A DNA stretch of 64,000 nt from Pseudonocardia sp. MH-G8 (GCF_002262885.1 NZ_NKYF01000018.1:1-64000), one strand, 5' to 3'; numbered from the stretch's first letter, positions 1 through 8,325 are shown. Program-made: numbers and translations. The notes: generated from the letters alone by a model not told the origin.

Positions 1-1
1 C

Positions 2-349
2 TACCTGAAACCACTCACCCAACTCGTGGTCGACTACCTCGAAGACGCCGGCATCGAAGTCGTCGACGCCCTGTCCCTCGAAGTCCCCGACAACCTCGCC
101 GTCGCCCACCTCGACCCCACCGACCTACGCGAACACTGGCGCAAACTCGACCTCACCGGCGCCGACGCCCTCGTGCTGTCGGCGTGCGTGCAGATGCCAT
201 CCCTCGAATCGATCCAGGCCGTCGAGGACGAGGTCGGCATCCCGGTGCTGTCCGCGGCCACGGCCACAACGCACCGGATCCTCACCGAACTCGGACTGGA
301 ACCCCACGTCCCCGGAGCGGGCCGGCTGCTCGCCGCCCCACGAGGGTAA
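2..349 (+). CDS. Asp/Glu racemase (maleate isomerase) family protein, 3' part
   Basis: This is the C-terminal part of a cofactor-independent Asp/Glu racemase or maleate cis-trans isomerase family enzyme; the reading frame is open to the left edge, so the start lies outside the window. The visible 115 residues contain the SACVQMPSL segment, in which the Cys is the second catalytic cysteine expected for this fold, followed by the PVLSAATATT and VPGAGRLL blocks typical of maleate isomerases and arylmalonate decarboxylases. The enzyme would isomerise or racemise a small dicarboxylate or amino acid in the cytoplasm; the substrate cannot be told. A decayed copy of the same segment lies about 220 bp downstream, so this gene was partly duplicated in tandem. 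Confidence 0.75.
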   Translation, partial: YLKPLTQLVVDYLEDAGIEVVDALSLEVPDNLAVAHLDPTDLREHWRKLDLTGADALVLSACVQMPSLESIQAVEDEVGIPVLSAATATTHRILTELGLEPHVPGAGRLLAAPRG

Positions 350-570
350 CCCCGCGACGCCACCGCCATCGGGCGCTTCGGCTCCGGGCACAAGATCGGC
401 CCCAGACGCACAGGAGCGCTGCCGTGACAACCCTGGTGTGCTGCTCGGCGATCGCTACCTCGTGATCGCGCCGATCCGTACACCGGGGCGGCGCGCTTCG
501 TGCTGATGTGCGGGTCACAACGACCACGGGTGTGGCGTGTCGTCACCCGACGTCAGGGCGGGGTCGGGCG

Positions 571-755
571 GTCGCCGTGGCCCGGCTTGACCCGACCTAC
601 CTGAGCGAGCACTGACGCAGGCTCGACCTCGCCGGCGCCAACGCGCTCGTGCTCGGCGTGCATGCAGATGCCCTCGTTGGCGTCGATCCAGGCAGTCGAG
701 GACGGGGCAGGCATCGCGGTGCTGACTGCCGCGACGGCGACCACGTCTCGCATCG
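571..755 (+). pseudogene. Decayed duplicate of the Asp/Glu racemase 3' segment
   Basis: The stretch aligns by eye with the intact gene to its left, from its VAHLDP segment through SAATATT. The Trp codon of the intact copy is a TGA stop here (613-615), and two bases are missing near 646, which shifts the frame; after the shift the frame again reads MQMPSLASIQAVEDGAG and LTAATATT. Similarity stops near 755, so the end of the gene is lost. This is a non-functional remnant of a tandem duplication or of an insertion of a related gene. Confidence 0.7.
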
Positions 756-1384
756 CCGTGCGCACGCCACGGGTGCTCCGCTCCGCCACGATGGGCCTCG
801 GCGGCGGCCACGAGCTCACCCTCGATTCCGACATCCCCGCCGCGGCCAGACCAACCTCGAGCAGCTACCGCCAACAGGTCATCAGGCAGCGGCACGAGTC
901 AGGTCCGACGAAAACGGCCCAGGCCGTCCTCGTCGCTCTCGACACCGCAGGTATCGCAACTAGGTGCAAGCGTTCACGATAGCAAACGTTTCCTTGACAT
1001 GACTAGATGAACTGCGCAACGATCGATCTGCAAAACCGGACGATGATGGCCCAAGTGCCCAGAACTGGTGCAGTTGGCGACCATTGCATCTAAGTCAGCA
1101 GGTCCGCATCCACGAGTACTAGATTCTATACGCCCAGAAGTATCCTCCGAGCCATGGACCCATTCTTGCATTCCTGACAATTGCTCCGCCAGGCACTGAA
1201 GCACCGCTGCAGTCAGTTCCGTCATCGACATGGCGAGCGCAGGCGCCTACCGACGCTGCCCGCCGACTGAGGTCGATATGAAATTCAGGCTCGAGAACCT
1301 GCCGGCGAGAGGCGACAACTTTCACCCACAGGCGAATCACGCAGCTAGACCCCGTAACCGAATCTCGATCGGAGACCCGTAGAC
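756..1384. other. Non-coding stretch left of the secreted-protein gene
   Basis: I see no credible gene here. GC content falls steadily to the right, away from the codon pattern of the chromosome, and short frames on both strands lack recognisable motifs. A TTGACA hexamer sits near 993 without a convincing -10 at 17 bp. The segment looks like decayed or foreign DNA leading into the low-GC gene pair that follows. Confidence 0.4.
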
Positions 1385-1732
1385 ATGCGACAAGCTAAAG
1401 CTCACGACCTGGCCAGACTCTCGACCTGCCGAGTTGTCGTGATGACAGTATTTGCGTCCGCGCTATTCGCCTCCACAGGCCCAATGGCTGCGGCACACGC
1501 GAGCCCACCCGCGAGCAATCACGTGGCCACCAACTGTGAGGCGAATGAAAATCTATTCGCGATTGCAGACTTATTCATTATGACATGTCGCAACGGCTCA
1601 ATTCGTCGAATATTCCCATCGCAGCACCTCTTTGATACACTAGGCCAGATCAAGGACGGAAAGACAAAGAGTCACCGCACAGCGTGGAAGTTGCTCAACG
1701 ATGGACGGTTCAAAAAGCCGCACAAGTCATGA
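1385..1732 (+). CDS. Small secreted protein, candidate effector/toxin
   Basis: The 115-residue product has an N-terminal signal peptide (hydrophobic stretch about residues 17-34, likely cleavage after AHA at 37-39) and a short mature part of about 75 residues with two cysteines (51 and 68) that could form a disulfide. The C-terminal block, an LGQIKDGKTKSHRTAWKLL stretch followed by NDGRFKK, is basic and resembles tails I associate with polymorphic-toxin C-terminal domains, but I cannot assign a named family. A GGAGA lies about 10 nt before the ATG. The gene is clearly lower in GC than the chromosome, and a DUF4288 gene follows after 40 bp on the same strand, an arrangement like an effector with its cognate protector. 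The toxin role is inference. Confidence 0.6.
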   Translation: MRQAKAHDLARLSTCRVVVMTVFASALFASTGPMAAAHASPPASNHVATNCEANENLFAIADLFIMTCRNGSIRRIFPSQHLFDTLGQIKDGKTKSHRTAWKLLNDGRFKKPHKS

Positions 1733-1772
1733 GTGGTGGTCAGTTGTGAGTCCGGAAAACGCGAGAGTGAAC

Positions 1773-2093
1773 ATGTATGTTGCCTTACTTGTGTATGAGT
1801 ACTCCAGTTCGGCACCTGGATTTGAGCCACTCTACGAGGAGACCGTGACAATCATAGAGGCGAATTCAAAGGAGAATGCCACAGAGAGAGCTCGCAACTT
1901 CGCCCGTTCTCGTCAGAGTGACTACGAGAACGAAGCAGGCGAGACGATCCGATACCACATCAAGCACCTCGTCGACGTCGTCGAAATTAACGATAAACTA
2001 TGCGACCAGGCAGAAATCTATACCCGACACTTCCGCAACTACGATGCGTACCGCACCTTCGAACCAATGCTCTCCGGGGAGATTGAGAGCTGA
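1773..2093 (+). CDS. DUF4288 family protein, candidate immunity protein
   Basis: The 106-residue product fits the DUF4288 pattern: an opening beta strand with YVALLVYEY, then LYEETVTIIEA, an A/E-rich helix, a YENEAGETI turn, and an ending with EIYTRHF. It has no signal peptide and is acidic, so it should stay in the cytoplasm. I chose ATG 1773 because the conserved domain starts there; a GTG at 1746 in the same frame would add nine residues. It lies directly downstream of the small secreted protein, and both genes share low GC. DUF4288 has no established function; a neutralising partner role is inferred only from position and size. Confidence 0.6.
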   Translation: MYVALLVYEYSSSAPGFEPLYEETVTIIEANSKENATERARNFARSRQSDYENEAGETIRYHIKHLVDVVEINDKLCDQAEIYTRHFRNYDAYRTFEPMLSGEIES

Positions 2094-3001
2094 CTTACCC
2101 GCCCAGCAGATGTTGGGATTTGACACATAAGAGTCGCGCAAAACACAGATTTGAGCCAGGGTCGTCGACGCACCCCGCAGCCCATGCCCGATTTCGCGAG
2201 GTGCTCCAGTACGCCGACGAAGGGCGAGACGCCACAACCACCACTATTCGGGTCGAACACCTGCTTCTACTCAGAATGCTGAACGACGTACTGTCCGTGG
2301 CCACGGCCGCAATTGCGTCGTTGATCGACCTGTCGACGGTCTGCACCTAGTTCGCGGCTCGTTACATCTGAGTTCTACGCCAGGAGCGATCCCGCGCCGC
2401 CGCCGACTCGCTCCCGCACCGACGACGTAGCGATCCGAAAGTGTGCCGGTGGCCCTGGTACGCGACGACGAGCGGCAGCGGGCGGTGATCCACTGGTGGT
2501 GGATGGCACGCGGCCCCGAAGGGGCATACTCCAGAGGAGCCGGAGTGGTCCGTCCGGCCATTTGAGGTCAACGTACGTGTCGACGACGCCTCTGAGCCGG
2601 GCCTACTCGCCGGTACTTATGACGTAGACGCTCGGCCCATCCCATGTCGTGTTGCAGCCCGCTGGAGAGGCGTGCCCCTGGATCGCGACGAACCAGTGTC
2701 GCGGATCCTGCTGCTCGCGGGGCCCGGACGGGTGCCTCAAACAGGTGATGGTTCGCCGAACCCGTCCGCGCCGAGTCTCGCCCGCGGTTCCTCGCTTCCA
2801 GAGACCTGTGAAGCGGCAGACACGACGTCGACCCGCGAGATCGAAACGCCGAGACGCCCGTTCACTATCGCAAATCAAATCTTGACAAGCTCGCCTGGCA
2901 ACCGCAACCATCGAGGTCTGCGGAACAAGGACAGCCATCCGATCATGTCGACTCTGTCTTTATCAAGCGCCACCATTGAAAGCTTACAGGAGGAGATCGG
3001 C
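2094..3001. other. Gene-poor accessory DNA
   Basis: No gene can be supported in this 0.9-kb stretch. Open frames of 70-110 codons exist on both strands (for example 2120-2350 on the plus strand and 2603-2938 on the minus strand), but none shows a family motif, a good ribosome binding site or consistent codon bias. The base composition rises from left to right. It may contain eroded genes of the island. The last 60 bases hold the leader of the next secreted-protein gene. Confidence 0.4.
2988..2995 (+). promoter_or_regulatory. Strong ribosome binding site that fixes a GTG start
   Basis: AGGAGGAG stands 6 nt before GTG 3002. An in-frame ATG at 2945 would give a 19-residue extension in front of the signal peptide and has no comparable site, so the GTG is the better start. 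Confidence 0.7.
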
Positions 3002-3346
3002 GTGCCGCGAACGAGCCTGACTCGAGCACTGAACCGTGTAGCAGCAGTAGTGTCCATGGCGCTCGTCGCGCTGATACTCGCCAGCGGAACGGCCAGCGCC
3101 GCGGTGACCCACCAACAACCCCCACAGCCGAACTCTTCGGAAGTCTCGATCGCCTCCGCCGGCGACGCTACCGCCGCCACAGTCGATCATCTCACCCAAA
3201 CCGGATGGGAACTGTGGAGCGTGTTTGTGGATGTGGGAGCATGCGAAGAGGCGGGACGCATCGGATTTGAAAACAGCGTATGGAGCGGCTGGGAGTGCCA
3301 ACCGGCACCAGTGGGCGCTTACCTGTATGTCTTCCGCGTCATTTGA
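3002..3346 (+). CDS. Small secreted protein of unknown function
   Basis: The 114-residue product starts at a GTG placed by a near-perfect Shine-Dalgarno sequence. It has a typical signal peptide: a charged MPRTSLTRALNR start, a hydrophobic core at about 13-29, and a cleavage site after ASA. The mature protein is about 80 residues, with two cysteines in a CEEAGRIGF...WECQ arrangement separated by about 17 residues, probably one disulfide. Short secreted actinobacterial proteins with such a Cys pair are common and mostly uncharacterised. No domain could be named. It lies 18 bp upstream of another start site, so it may be cotranscribed with the 2H-like gene. Confidence 0.6.
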   Translation: MPRTSLTRALNRVAAVVSMALVALILASGTASAAVTHQQPPQPNSSEVSIASAGDATAATVDHLTQTGWELWSVFVDVGACEEAGRIGFENSVWSGWECQPAPVGAYLYVFRVI

Positions 3347-3461
3347 CTGCACGGAGGACCGCTGATGGCTCACGGAGCAGCATCGACACCATTGCGCGTC
3401 CCCTCGCCACACCGTTACGATACGTTGAAGCGGCGTAGATCTCCTGAAGGGTGGCCCGACC

Positions 3462-4028
3462 TTGCCGAAGTCTTACATTTGGCACTCCTCATTGAGATCA
3501 TCGATAGCATTTCACCAGGCGAACATCGAACTCTACGCATCCCTGCGGGCCGCATCAGACATATCCGCCATTGATCCTCAATGGTGGACGTTGCACATCA
3601 CGAATGCCACGATGATAAATGACTCCGACGTCGTCAACGTTCTGCCCACTTTGCCCAATGAGCAGGAGAGCTTCATAATCGAGCTCGCTCCGATCACGGT
3701 CACCTTCTGGGCACCCGCCATAACAATGGGCATGCTGGTGCTACTGCCCCTCGGGGCGACCGACCCGCTCGACAGGCTGCGCTGCGAACTCAGCCAGTAC
3801 GGGGGCAACGCAGGGGCGTCAGCGGAGCAAGGAGATCCTGCTCAGCTGGACCTACCACATGTCCGCTTGGCGACAGGCGCCCCCGATGCATTGGTTGCGC
3901 ACGCCGTCAATCTACTGACTACTCGAAAGCTTCGGGCCCCGATCACTGTGGAAGAGATCTCTCTTGGAGTTCTCCGGCCAGATCGCCCGGCTGCAACTAC
4001 GATCTGGAGCCTACGGCTGTCCAACTAG
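3462..4028 (+). CDS. 2H-phosphoesterase (2'-5' RNA ligase)-like protein, probably frameshifted
   Basis: The product shows the two-motif layout of the LigT/2H superfamily: WWTLHIT with His45-x-Thr47, then a long middle part, then PHVRLATG with His133. In the second motif the usual Thr or Ser of HxT/S is Arg135. 2H enzymes cleave or ligate 2',3'- and 2'-5' phosphodiesters in RNA or nucleotides. This frame begins at a poor TTG start. A better start exists upstream: ATG 3365 with GGAGG before it opens a different frame whose LHLALLIEIIDS looks like the first strand of the fold and ends at 3574. The natural gene is therefore probably 3365-4028 with a one-base frameshift near 3505-3525, either a real disruption or a sequence error. 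Confidence 0.45.
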   Translation: MPKSYIWHSSLRSSIAFHQANIELYASLRAASDISAIDPQWWTLHITNATMINDSDVVNVLPTLPNEQESFIIELAPITVTFWAPAITMGMLVLLPLGATDPLDRLRCELSQYGGNAGASAEQGDPAQLDLPHVRLATGAPDALVAHAVNLLTTRKLRAPITVEEISLGVLRPDRPAATTIWSLRLSN

Positions 4029-4035
4029 CGCCTCG

Positions 4036-4212
4036 TCATGCAAGGTTCCGTAGATAGTCGGGTCTGCAGATCCCGGGCTCGAGGCCGAGGCGGCGCTTTG
4101 GCGGGGCGTGGCAGTTTGCCCAGCGGATGTAGCCAGCGATCGCGGCCCTTTGCGCGGTGTGGGCGGGGTAGTCGCTGCCATCGAGGATGAAGTAGCGCAG
4201 CCCGGCGAACAT
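4036..4212 (-). pseudogene. C-terminal fragment of a transposase (IS630-like)
   Basis: Read on the minus strand, the 58 codons start MFAGLRYFILDGSDYPAHTA and continue with AAIAGYIRWANCHAPPKRR, ending in PDYLRNLA and a stop. The 'YIRWxN' block near the C-terminus and the short tail are what I know from IS630-type transposases. The catalytic domain is missing and sequence to the right (4213-4517) does not continue the frame, so this is a remnant of an insertion sequence. The family assignment is from memory of the tail pattern and moderately sure. Confidence 0.55.
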
Positions 4213-4517
4213 GGAGGGCTACACTGATCAAGTCAGCCGGTTACCTCCGAGGTGACCGGCGTGCTCGGCGACGCTCCAGCAGTTCCTCCGCGAGAGGTCG
4301 GCCTGCAGGCCGAACAGGAACCAACCGGCCTGGCGGCGGGTCGCTACTCGGGAAACCTGGCAGCTATCAGGTACGGGAGCTTGTCGGCCTCAGCTCTCCA
4401 CCGGTCGGGCCCTGCTCCCTGGCCCACGGCCACCCTTGATCGCCAGATGCCGACACACCGACGAGGACCACGCGGTGGCTGTGGACGCCGACAAGATCAC
4501 GACCTACGGCTGAGGTA
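4213..4517. other. Stretch between IS fragment and rseP, no gene seen
   Basis: An open frame at 4252-4602 on the plus strand has no motif and runs into the antisense of rseP, so I do not accept it. A short imperfect inverted repeat (GGTTACCTC, one base, GAGGTGACC) lies near 4239-4257. In many actinobacteria ispG follows rseP at this place; it is not here. Confidence 0.4.
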
Positions 4518-5810
4518 TCAGAACGGCAACTGGATCGGATTTACCACGTCGGCTACCAGCAAGATCGCACTCCACCCGATGAACACGAGTGCTACCACGT
4601 AGGCGACCGGCAGCAGCTTGGCCGCATCCACCGGCCCGGGGTCGGGCTTGCCCCGCAGCCGCGCGATCCGCTTCTTCACGGCCTCCCACACTGCCGGGAA
4701 GATCTGGCCGCCGTCCAGGGGCGGGAGCGGCAGGATATTGAAGAGGCAGAGCGAGACGTTGACCATGGCCAGCAGGTTGAGCACGAACAGCGCCTCGGCC
4801 GCCAGCGGCAAGTCCCGGGACAAGTACTCGCCACCGATCCGCGAGACCCCGACGATGCCGACCGGCCCCTCCTGGTCGCGCTCCGCCCCGAGGAAGGCGG
4901 AACCGAACAGGTTCGGCAACCGCTCGGGGAGGTTGATGATCGCGTGACCCACGGCGACGACGATGTCGCCGACGTGCTGGACCACGTACACCGGACCCTG
5001 CCGGATGTAGTCCTGCTGCAGCGAGACGCCGAGGAAGCTCGCCTGCACGGTGCGGTCGGGGTCGTCAAGATCCTGCGCCTCGGTCTGGATCAACGTCGGC
5101 CTCAGTTCGATCCGCTGACCGGCGCGTTCGACCGTCACGGCCATCGTGCCCGACGAGGTACGGATCGTGTCCTGCATCGCGCGGCCCTGCAAGTTCTCGA
5201 AGGGCGTACCGTTTACTTCGACGATCACGTCGCCAGGCCGGAACCCGGCTGCGGCGGCAGGGGTTGGCGGGGCGTCCGCAGGGCACTCGGTCAGCTCGCC
5301 CGCACTCACCGGCACAACGCACTCGTTGACGGCCGCGACGGTCGTTGTAGCCCCCACCACCCCGATCCCCATGATCGCGATCGCGAACAGCACGACCGCC
5401 AGGATCAGGTTCTGGAACGGCCCCGCCGCCATCACGATGATCCGCTTCCACGGCGCGCGGGTGTAGAACTGCTTGTCGGCGTCCTCCGGCATGACGTCCT
5501 GTGCCGATTGCTGCCGGGCGTCGTCGATCAGCCCCTGGAACGGGCCGGTGCGCCGGCTGCGGCCCAGTACCCCGCCCTTGGCGGGCGGCAGCATGCCGAT
5601 CATGCGGACGTAGCCGCCCAGCGGAATGGCCTTGATGCCGAACTCGGTGTCGCCGACCTTGCGCGACCAGACCGTCTTGCCGAAGCCGACGAAGAACTCC
5701 GGCACCTTGATGCCGAACTTGCGGGCCGCGAGGAAGTGCCCCAGCTCGTGCCAGCCCACCGAGATCATGATCCCGACGAACAGCAGCAGGATGCCCAGCA
5801 CGAACATCAT
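4518..5810 (-). CDS. rseP: Site-2 (RIP) zinc metalloprotease, RseP/Rip1 type
   Basis: This 430-residue integral membrane protease cuts transmembrane segments of substrates such as anti-sigma factors. The zinc-binding HELGH motif is at residues 21-25 in the first membrane segment, an FxxGFGKTVWSR strand follows, a PDZ domain covers about 170-260 with the substrate groove, and the second active-site segment NILPLPPLDGG with its Asp lies near 358-368. A last membrane segment ends the chain. The ATG overlaps the stop codon of dxr by four bases (ATGA), so the two are translationally coupled. The length and layout match mycobacterial Rip1. The usual downstream gene ispG is absent, replaced by the accessory island. 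Confidence 0.95.
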   Translation of the reverse strand: MMFVLGILLLFVGIMISVGWHELGHFLAARKFGIKVPEFFVGFGKTVWSRKVGDTEFGIKAIPLGGYVRMIGMLPPAKGGVLGRSRRTGPFQGLIDDARQQSAQDVMPEDADKQFYTRAPWKRIIVMAAGPFQNLILAVVLFAIAIMGIGVVGATTTVAAVNECVVPVSAGELTECPADAPPTPAAAAGFRPGDVIVEVNGTPFENLQGRAMQDTIRTSSGTMAVTVERAGQRIELRPTLIQTEAQDLDDPDRTVQASFLGVSLQQDYIRQGPVYVVQHVGDIVVAVGHAIINLPERLPNLFGSAFLGAERDQEGPVGIVGVSRIGGEYLSRDLPLAAEALFVLNLLAMVNVSLCLFNILPLPPLDGGQIFPAVWEAVKKRIARLRGKPDPGPVDAAKLLPVAYVVALVFIGWSAILLVADVVNPIQLPF

Positions 5811-6982
5811 GAGAGGGACCCCTCCCTCGACGCGGCGAGCTCACCCGCACGCGCCCTCGCCCAGTCCTCCGCCGCCAGCACGTCGGCAACGGTAGCGGGG
5901 TCGCCCGTCCACCCGTCGGCGGCGTCGAGCACCCGCTCCAGCAGGTCGCAGATCCCGAGGAACGACAGCCTGCCCGCCACGAAGGCGGCGACCGCCTCCT
6001 CGTTGGCCGCGTTGAACACGGCCGGCACGCATCCGCCCGCCGCGCCGGCGGCCCGCGCCAGGCGCACGCCGGGCAGGGCGTCGTCGTCGAGCGGCTCGAA
6101 CGTCCAGGCCTGGTGCGCGTCCCAGCGGGACGGGCGCGCGACGCCGGGCAGCCGGTCGGGCCAGGCCAGGCCGAGCGCGATCGGCAGCTTCATGTCGGGC
6201 GGGCTGGCCTGCGCCAGCGTGGAGCCGTCCACGAAGGTGACCATCGAGTGCACGATCGACTGCGGGTGCACCGCCACCTCGATCCGCTCGTACGGCACGC
6301 CGAACAGCAGGTGCGCCTCGATGAGCTCGAGGCCCTTGTTCACCAGGGTCGCCGAGTTGATCGTGACGACCGGGCCCATGTCCCACGTCGGGTGGGCGAG
6401 CGCCTCCGCCACCGTGACGCCGGCCAGCTCGGCGCGCCCGCGGCCGCGGAACGGCCCGCCGGACGCGGTGAGCACCAGCCGGTCCACCTCCTCGGCGCGG
6501 CCGCCGCGCAGGCACTGGGCCAGGGCGGAGTGCTCCGAGTCGACCGGCACGATCTGCCCGGGCGCGGCCGCGCCCGTGACCAGCGCACCGCCTGCCACCA
6601 GCGACTCCTTGTTGGCCAGCGCGAGGGCGGCTCCGGACGCGAGCGCGGCCAGCGTCGGCCCGAGCCCGACCGAGCCGGTGATCGCGTTGAGCACCGTGTG
6701 GACGTCCGCGGTGGCAGTGAGCTCCGTGGCGGCGTCCGGGCCGGCCAGCACCTCGACGCCGGGGAGCCGCTCGCGCAGCTCGGCGGCGACGCCCGCGCTC
6801 GCGACGGCCACGCGGGGCACGTGGTGCGCGCGGACCTGCTGCACCAGCAGGTCGGTGTCGCGGCCGCCGGCGGCCAGCCCCGCGACCGTGAAGCGGTCCG
6901 GGTGTGCGGCGACGACGTCGAGGGCCTGGGTGCCCACCGAGCCGGTGGAGCCCAGCACGAGGACGGAGCGTGTGGTCATCAC
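5807..6982 (-). CDS. dxr: 1-deoxy-D-xylulose 5-phosphate reductoisomerase
   Basis: The 391-residue enzyme carries out the first committed step of the MEP isoprenoid pathway, making 2-C-methylerythritol 4-phosphate with NADPH and a divalent metal. The N-terminal LGSTGSVG loop binds NADPH, LANKESLVAGG and VPVDSEHSALAQ mark the metal and substrate centre, and the SASGGPFRGR-like loop (here TASGGPFRGR) is the flexible lid. The C-terminal helical domain is complete. Two adjacent ATG codons (6982 and 6979) are both possible starts. It is the upstream gene of a two-gene operon with rseP. Confidence 0.96.
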   Translation of the reverse strand: MMTTRSVLVLGSTGSVGTQALDVVAAHPDRFTVAGLAAGGRDTDLLVQQVRAHHVPRVAVASAGVAAELRERLPGVEVLAGPDAATELTATADVHTVLNAITGSVGLGPTLAALASGAALALANKESLVAGGALVTGAAAPGQIVPVDSEHSALAQCLRGGRAEEVDRLVLTASGGPFRGRGRAELAGVTVAEALAHPTWDMGPVVTINSATLVNKGLELIEAHLLFGVPYERIEVAVHPQSIVHSMVTFVDGSTLAQASPPDMKLPIALGLAWPDRLPGVARPSRWDAHQAWTFEPLDDDALPGVRLARAAGAAGGCVPAVFNAANEEAVAAFVAGRLSFLGICDLLERVLDAADGWTGDPATVADVLAAEDWARARAGELAASREGSLS

Positions 6983-7049
6983 CGTCCATCATCCTCGTCG
7001 GCGTGTTGTGCGACGATGAGGTACCCAACCGGCGATCAGGAGGACCACG

Positions 7050-7310
7050 GTGGCGAGGAACACCCGAGAGCTGGCGCAGCGGCCCGCGGTCGACCCGCAG
7101 GACGAGCCGTCGGCGGAGTGGGGCTGGCACGGCGGCTTCCCGAAGGGGATGGTGATCGCGGGCTGGGTCAGCGTCTTCATCCTCCTGGCGATGATCATCG
7201 GCAACCACACCGGCCGCGTCGAGAACCTGTGGCTCATCGGCATCGCGCTCGTCATGGCGCTCGGGCTCGTGCTGCACTCGGTCCGCAAGCGCACCGCCTG
7301 GCGGCGCTGA
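7050..7310 (+). CDS. DUF2631 small membrane protein
   Basis: The 86-residue product fits the actinobacterial DUF2631 family, whose gene usually sits next to dxr. It has a polar N-terminus with the SAEWGWHGGFPKG block and two predicted membrane segments (about residues 38-54 and 60-76), ending in a basic VRKRTAWRR tail. The GTG start is preceded by AGGAGGA at 7038-7044. It is divergent from dxr, with 67 bp between the two starts. The function is not known. Confidence 0.8.
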   Translation: MARNTRELAQRPAVDPQDEPSAEWGWHGGFPKGMVIAGWVSVFILLAMIIGNHTGRVENLWLIGIALVMALGLVLHSVRKRTAWRR

Positions 7311-7317
7311 GTCCGCC

Positions 7318-8289
7318 ATGGCGGGTTCCGCCGTCGAGCTGGAGGTAGGCGACCGGGTCGTCCGGCTGAGCAGCCCCGACCGGGTGTACTTCCCGGCGCG
7401 CGGGGAGACCAAGCTCGACCTGGCGCGGTACTACCTCGCGGTGTCCGACGGCATCGTGCGCGCCCTGCGCGACCGGCCGTGCATGCTGCACCGCTTCCCC
7501 ACCGGCGTCACCGGCGAGAAGGTGCACCAGAAGCGGCTGCCCAAGGGTGCGCCCGACTGGGTGCAGACCGTGCGCATCCACTTCCCTCGCTGGAACCGCA
7601 CCGCCGACGAGCTGTGCGTGCAGCACCCGGCCGACGTGGTGTGGGCGGTGCAGATGTCCACGGTCGAGTTCCACCCGTGGAACTCCCGGCGCGCCGACAC
7701 CGAGAAGCCCGACGAGTGGCGCATCGACCTGGACCCGATGCCCGATGCCGGCTACGCCGACGTCCGGCGCGTCGCACACGTCGCCCACGAGGTGCTCGAC
7801 GAGCTCGGGGCCACCGGTTGGCCGAAGACGTCCGGCGGCAAGGGCATGCACATCTACGTGCGGATCCCGCCCGACCACGGCTTCGCCGACGTCCGGCGCG
7901 CCGCGCACGCGTTCGCGCGCGAGGTGGGCCGCCGCTGTGACCTGGTCGATCTGACGTGGTGGCGCAAGGACCGCGACCCGAAGTCGATCTTCGTCGACTA
8001 CAACCAGAACGCCCGCGACCACACGATCCGCAGCGCCTACTCGGTGCGCGGCGTGCCCGAGGCGATCGTCTCCACCCCGATCCGCTGGGACGAGGTCGAC
8101 GACGCCGACCCGCGCGACTTCACGATCGCCACCGTCCCGGCGCGTTTCGCCGAGCTCGGCGACCTGCACGCCGGCATCGACGAGCACGTGTTCCTGATCG
8201 ACGAGCTGCTCGAGTGGGCCGACCGCGACGCCCGCGAGGGCGCCGAGGGCCCGCCCGACGCCGAGGAAGCCCAGGACCTGGACGCCTGA
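7318..8289 (+). CDS. LigD-type DNA polymerase/primase domain protein
   Basis: The 323-residue protein matches the stand-alone polymerase domain of LigD, an archaeo-eukaryotic primase-type fold that fills gaps and adds ribonucleotides during non-homologous end joining and related repair. Key features are YFPARGETKLDLARYY near the start, the catalytic WRIDLDP segment with two Asp residues near residue 140, and the SGGKGMHIYVRI strand that contacts the nucleotide. There is no ligase or phosphoesterase domain in this chain. It begins 7 bp after the DUF2631 gene and is likely cotranscribed. A separate ATP-dependent ligase lies 2.3 kb downstream; no Ku gene is in the window. Confidence 0.88.
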   Translation: MAGSAVELEVGDRVVRLSSPDRVYFPARGETKLDLARYYLAVSDGIVRALRDRPCMLHRFPTGVTGEKVHQKRLPKGAPDWVQTVRIHFPRWNRTADELCVQHPADVVWAVQMSTVEFHPWNSRRADTEKPDEWRIDLDPMPDAGYADVRRVAHVAHEVLDELGATGWPKTSGGKGMHIYVRIPPDHGFADVRRAAHAFAREVGRRCDLVDLTWWRKDRDPKSIFVDYNQNARDHTIRSAYSVRGVPEAIVSTPIRWDEVDDADPRDFTIATVPARFAELGDLHAGIDEHVFLIDELLEWADRDAREGAEGPPDAEEAQDLDA

Positions 8290-8325
8290 CGGGGAGCCCG
8301 CAACGCGACACACGCGCACGCAGAC

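Noticed and set aside
2603..2938. Minus-strand frame in the accessory island
   Set aside because: There is no family motif, poor codon pattern and no clear ribosome binding site, though a decayed gene cannot be excluded.
4252..4602. Plus-strand frame next to the IS fragment
   Set aside because: It lacks any motif and runs into the antisense of the rseP 3' end.
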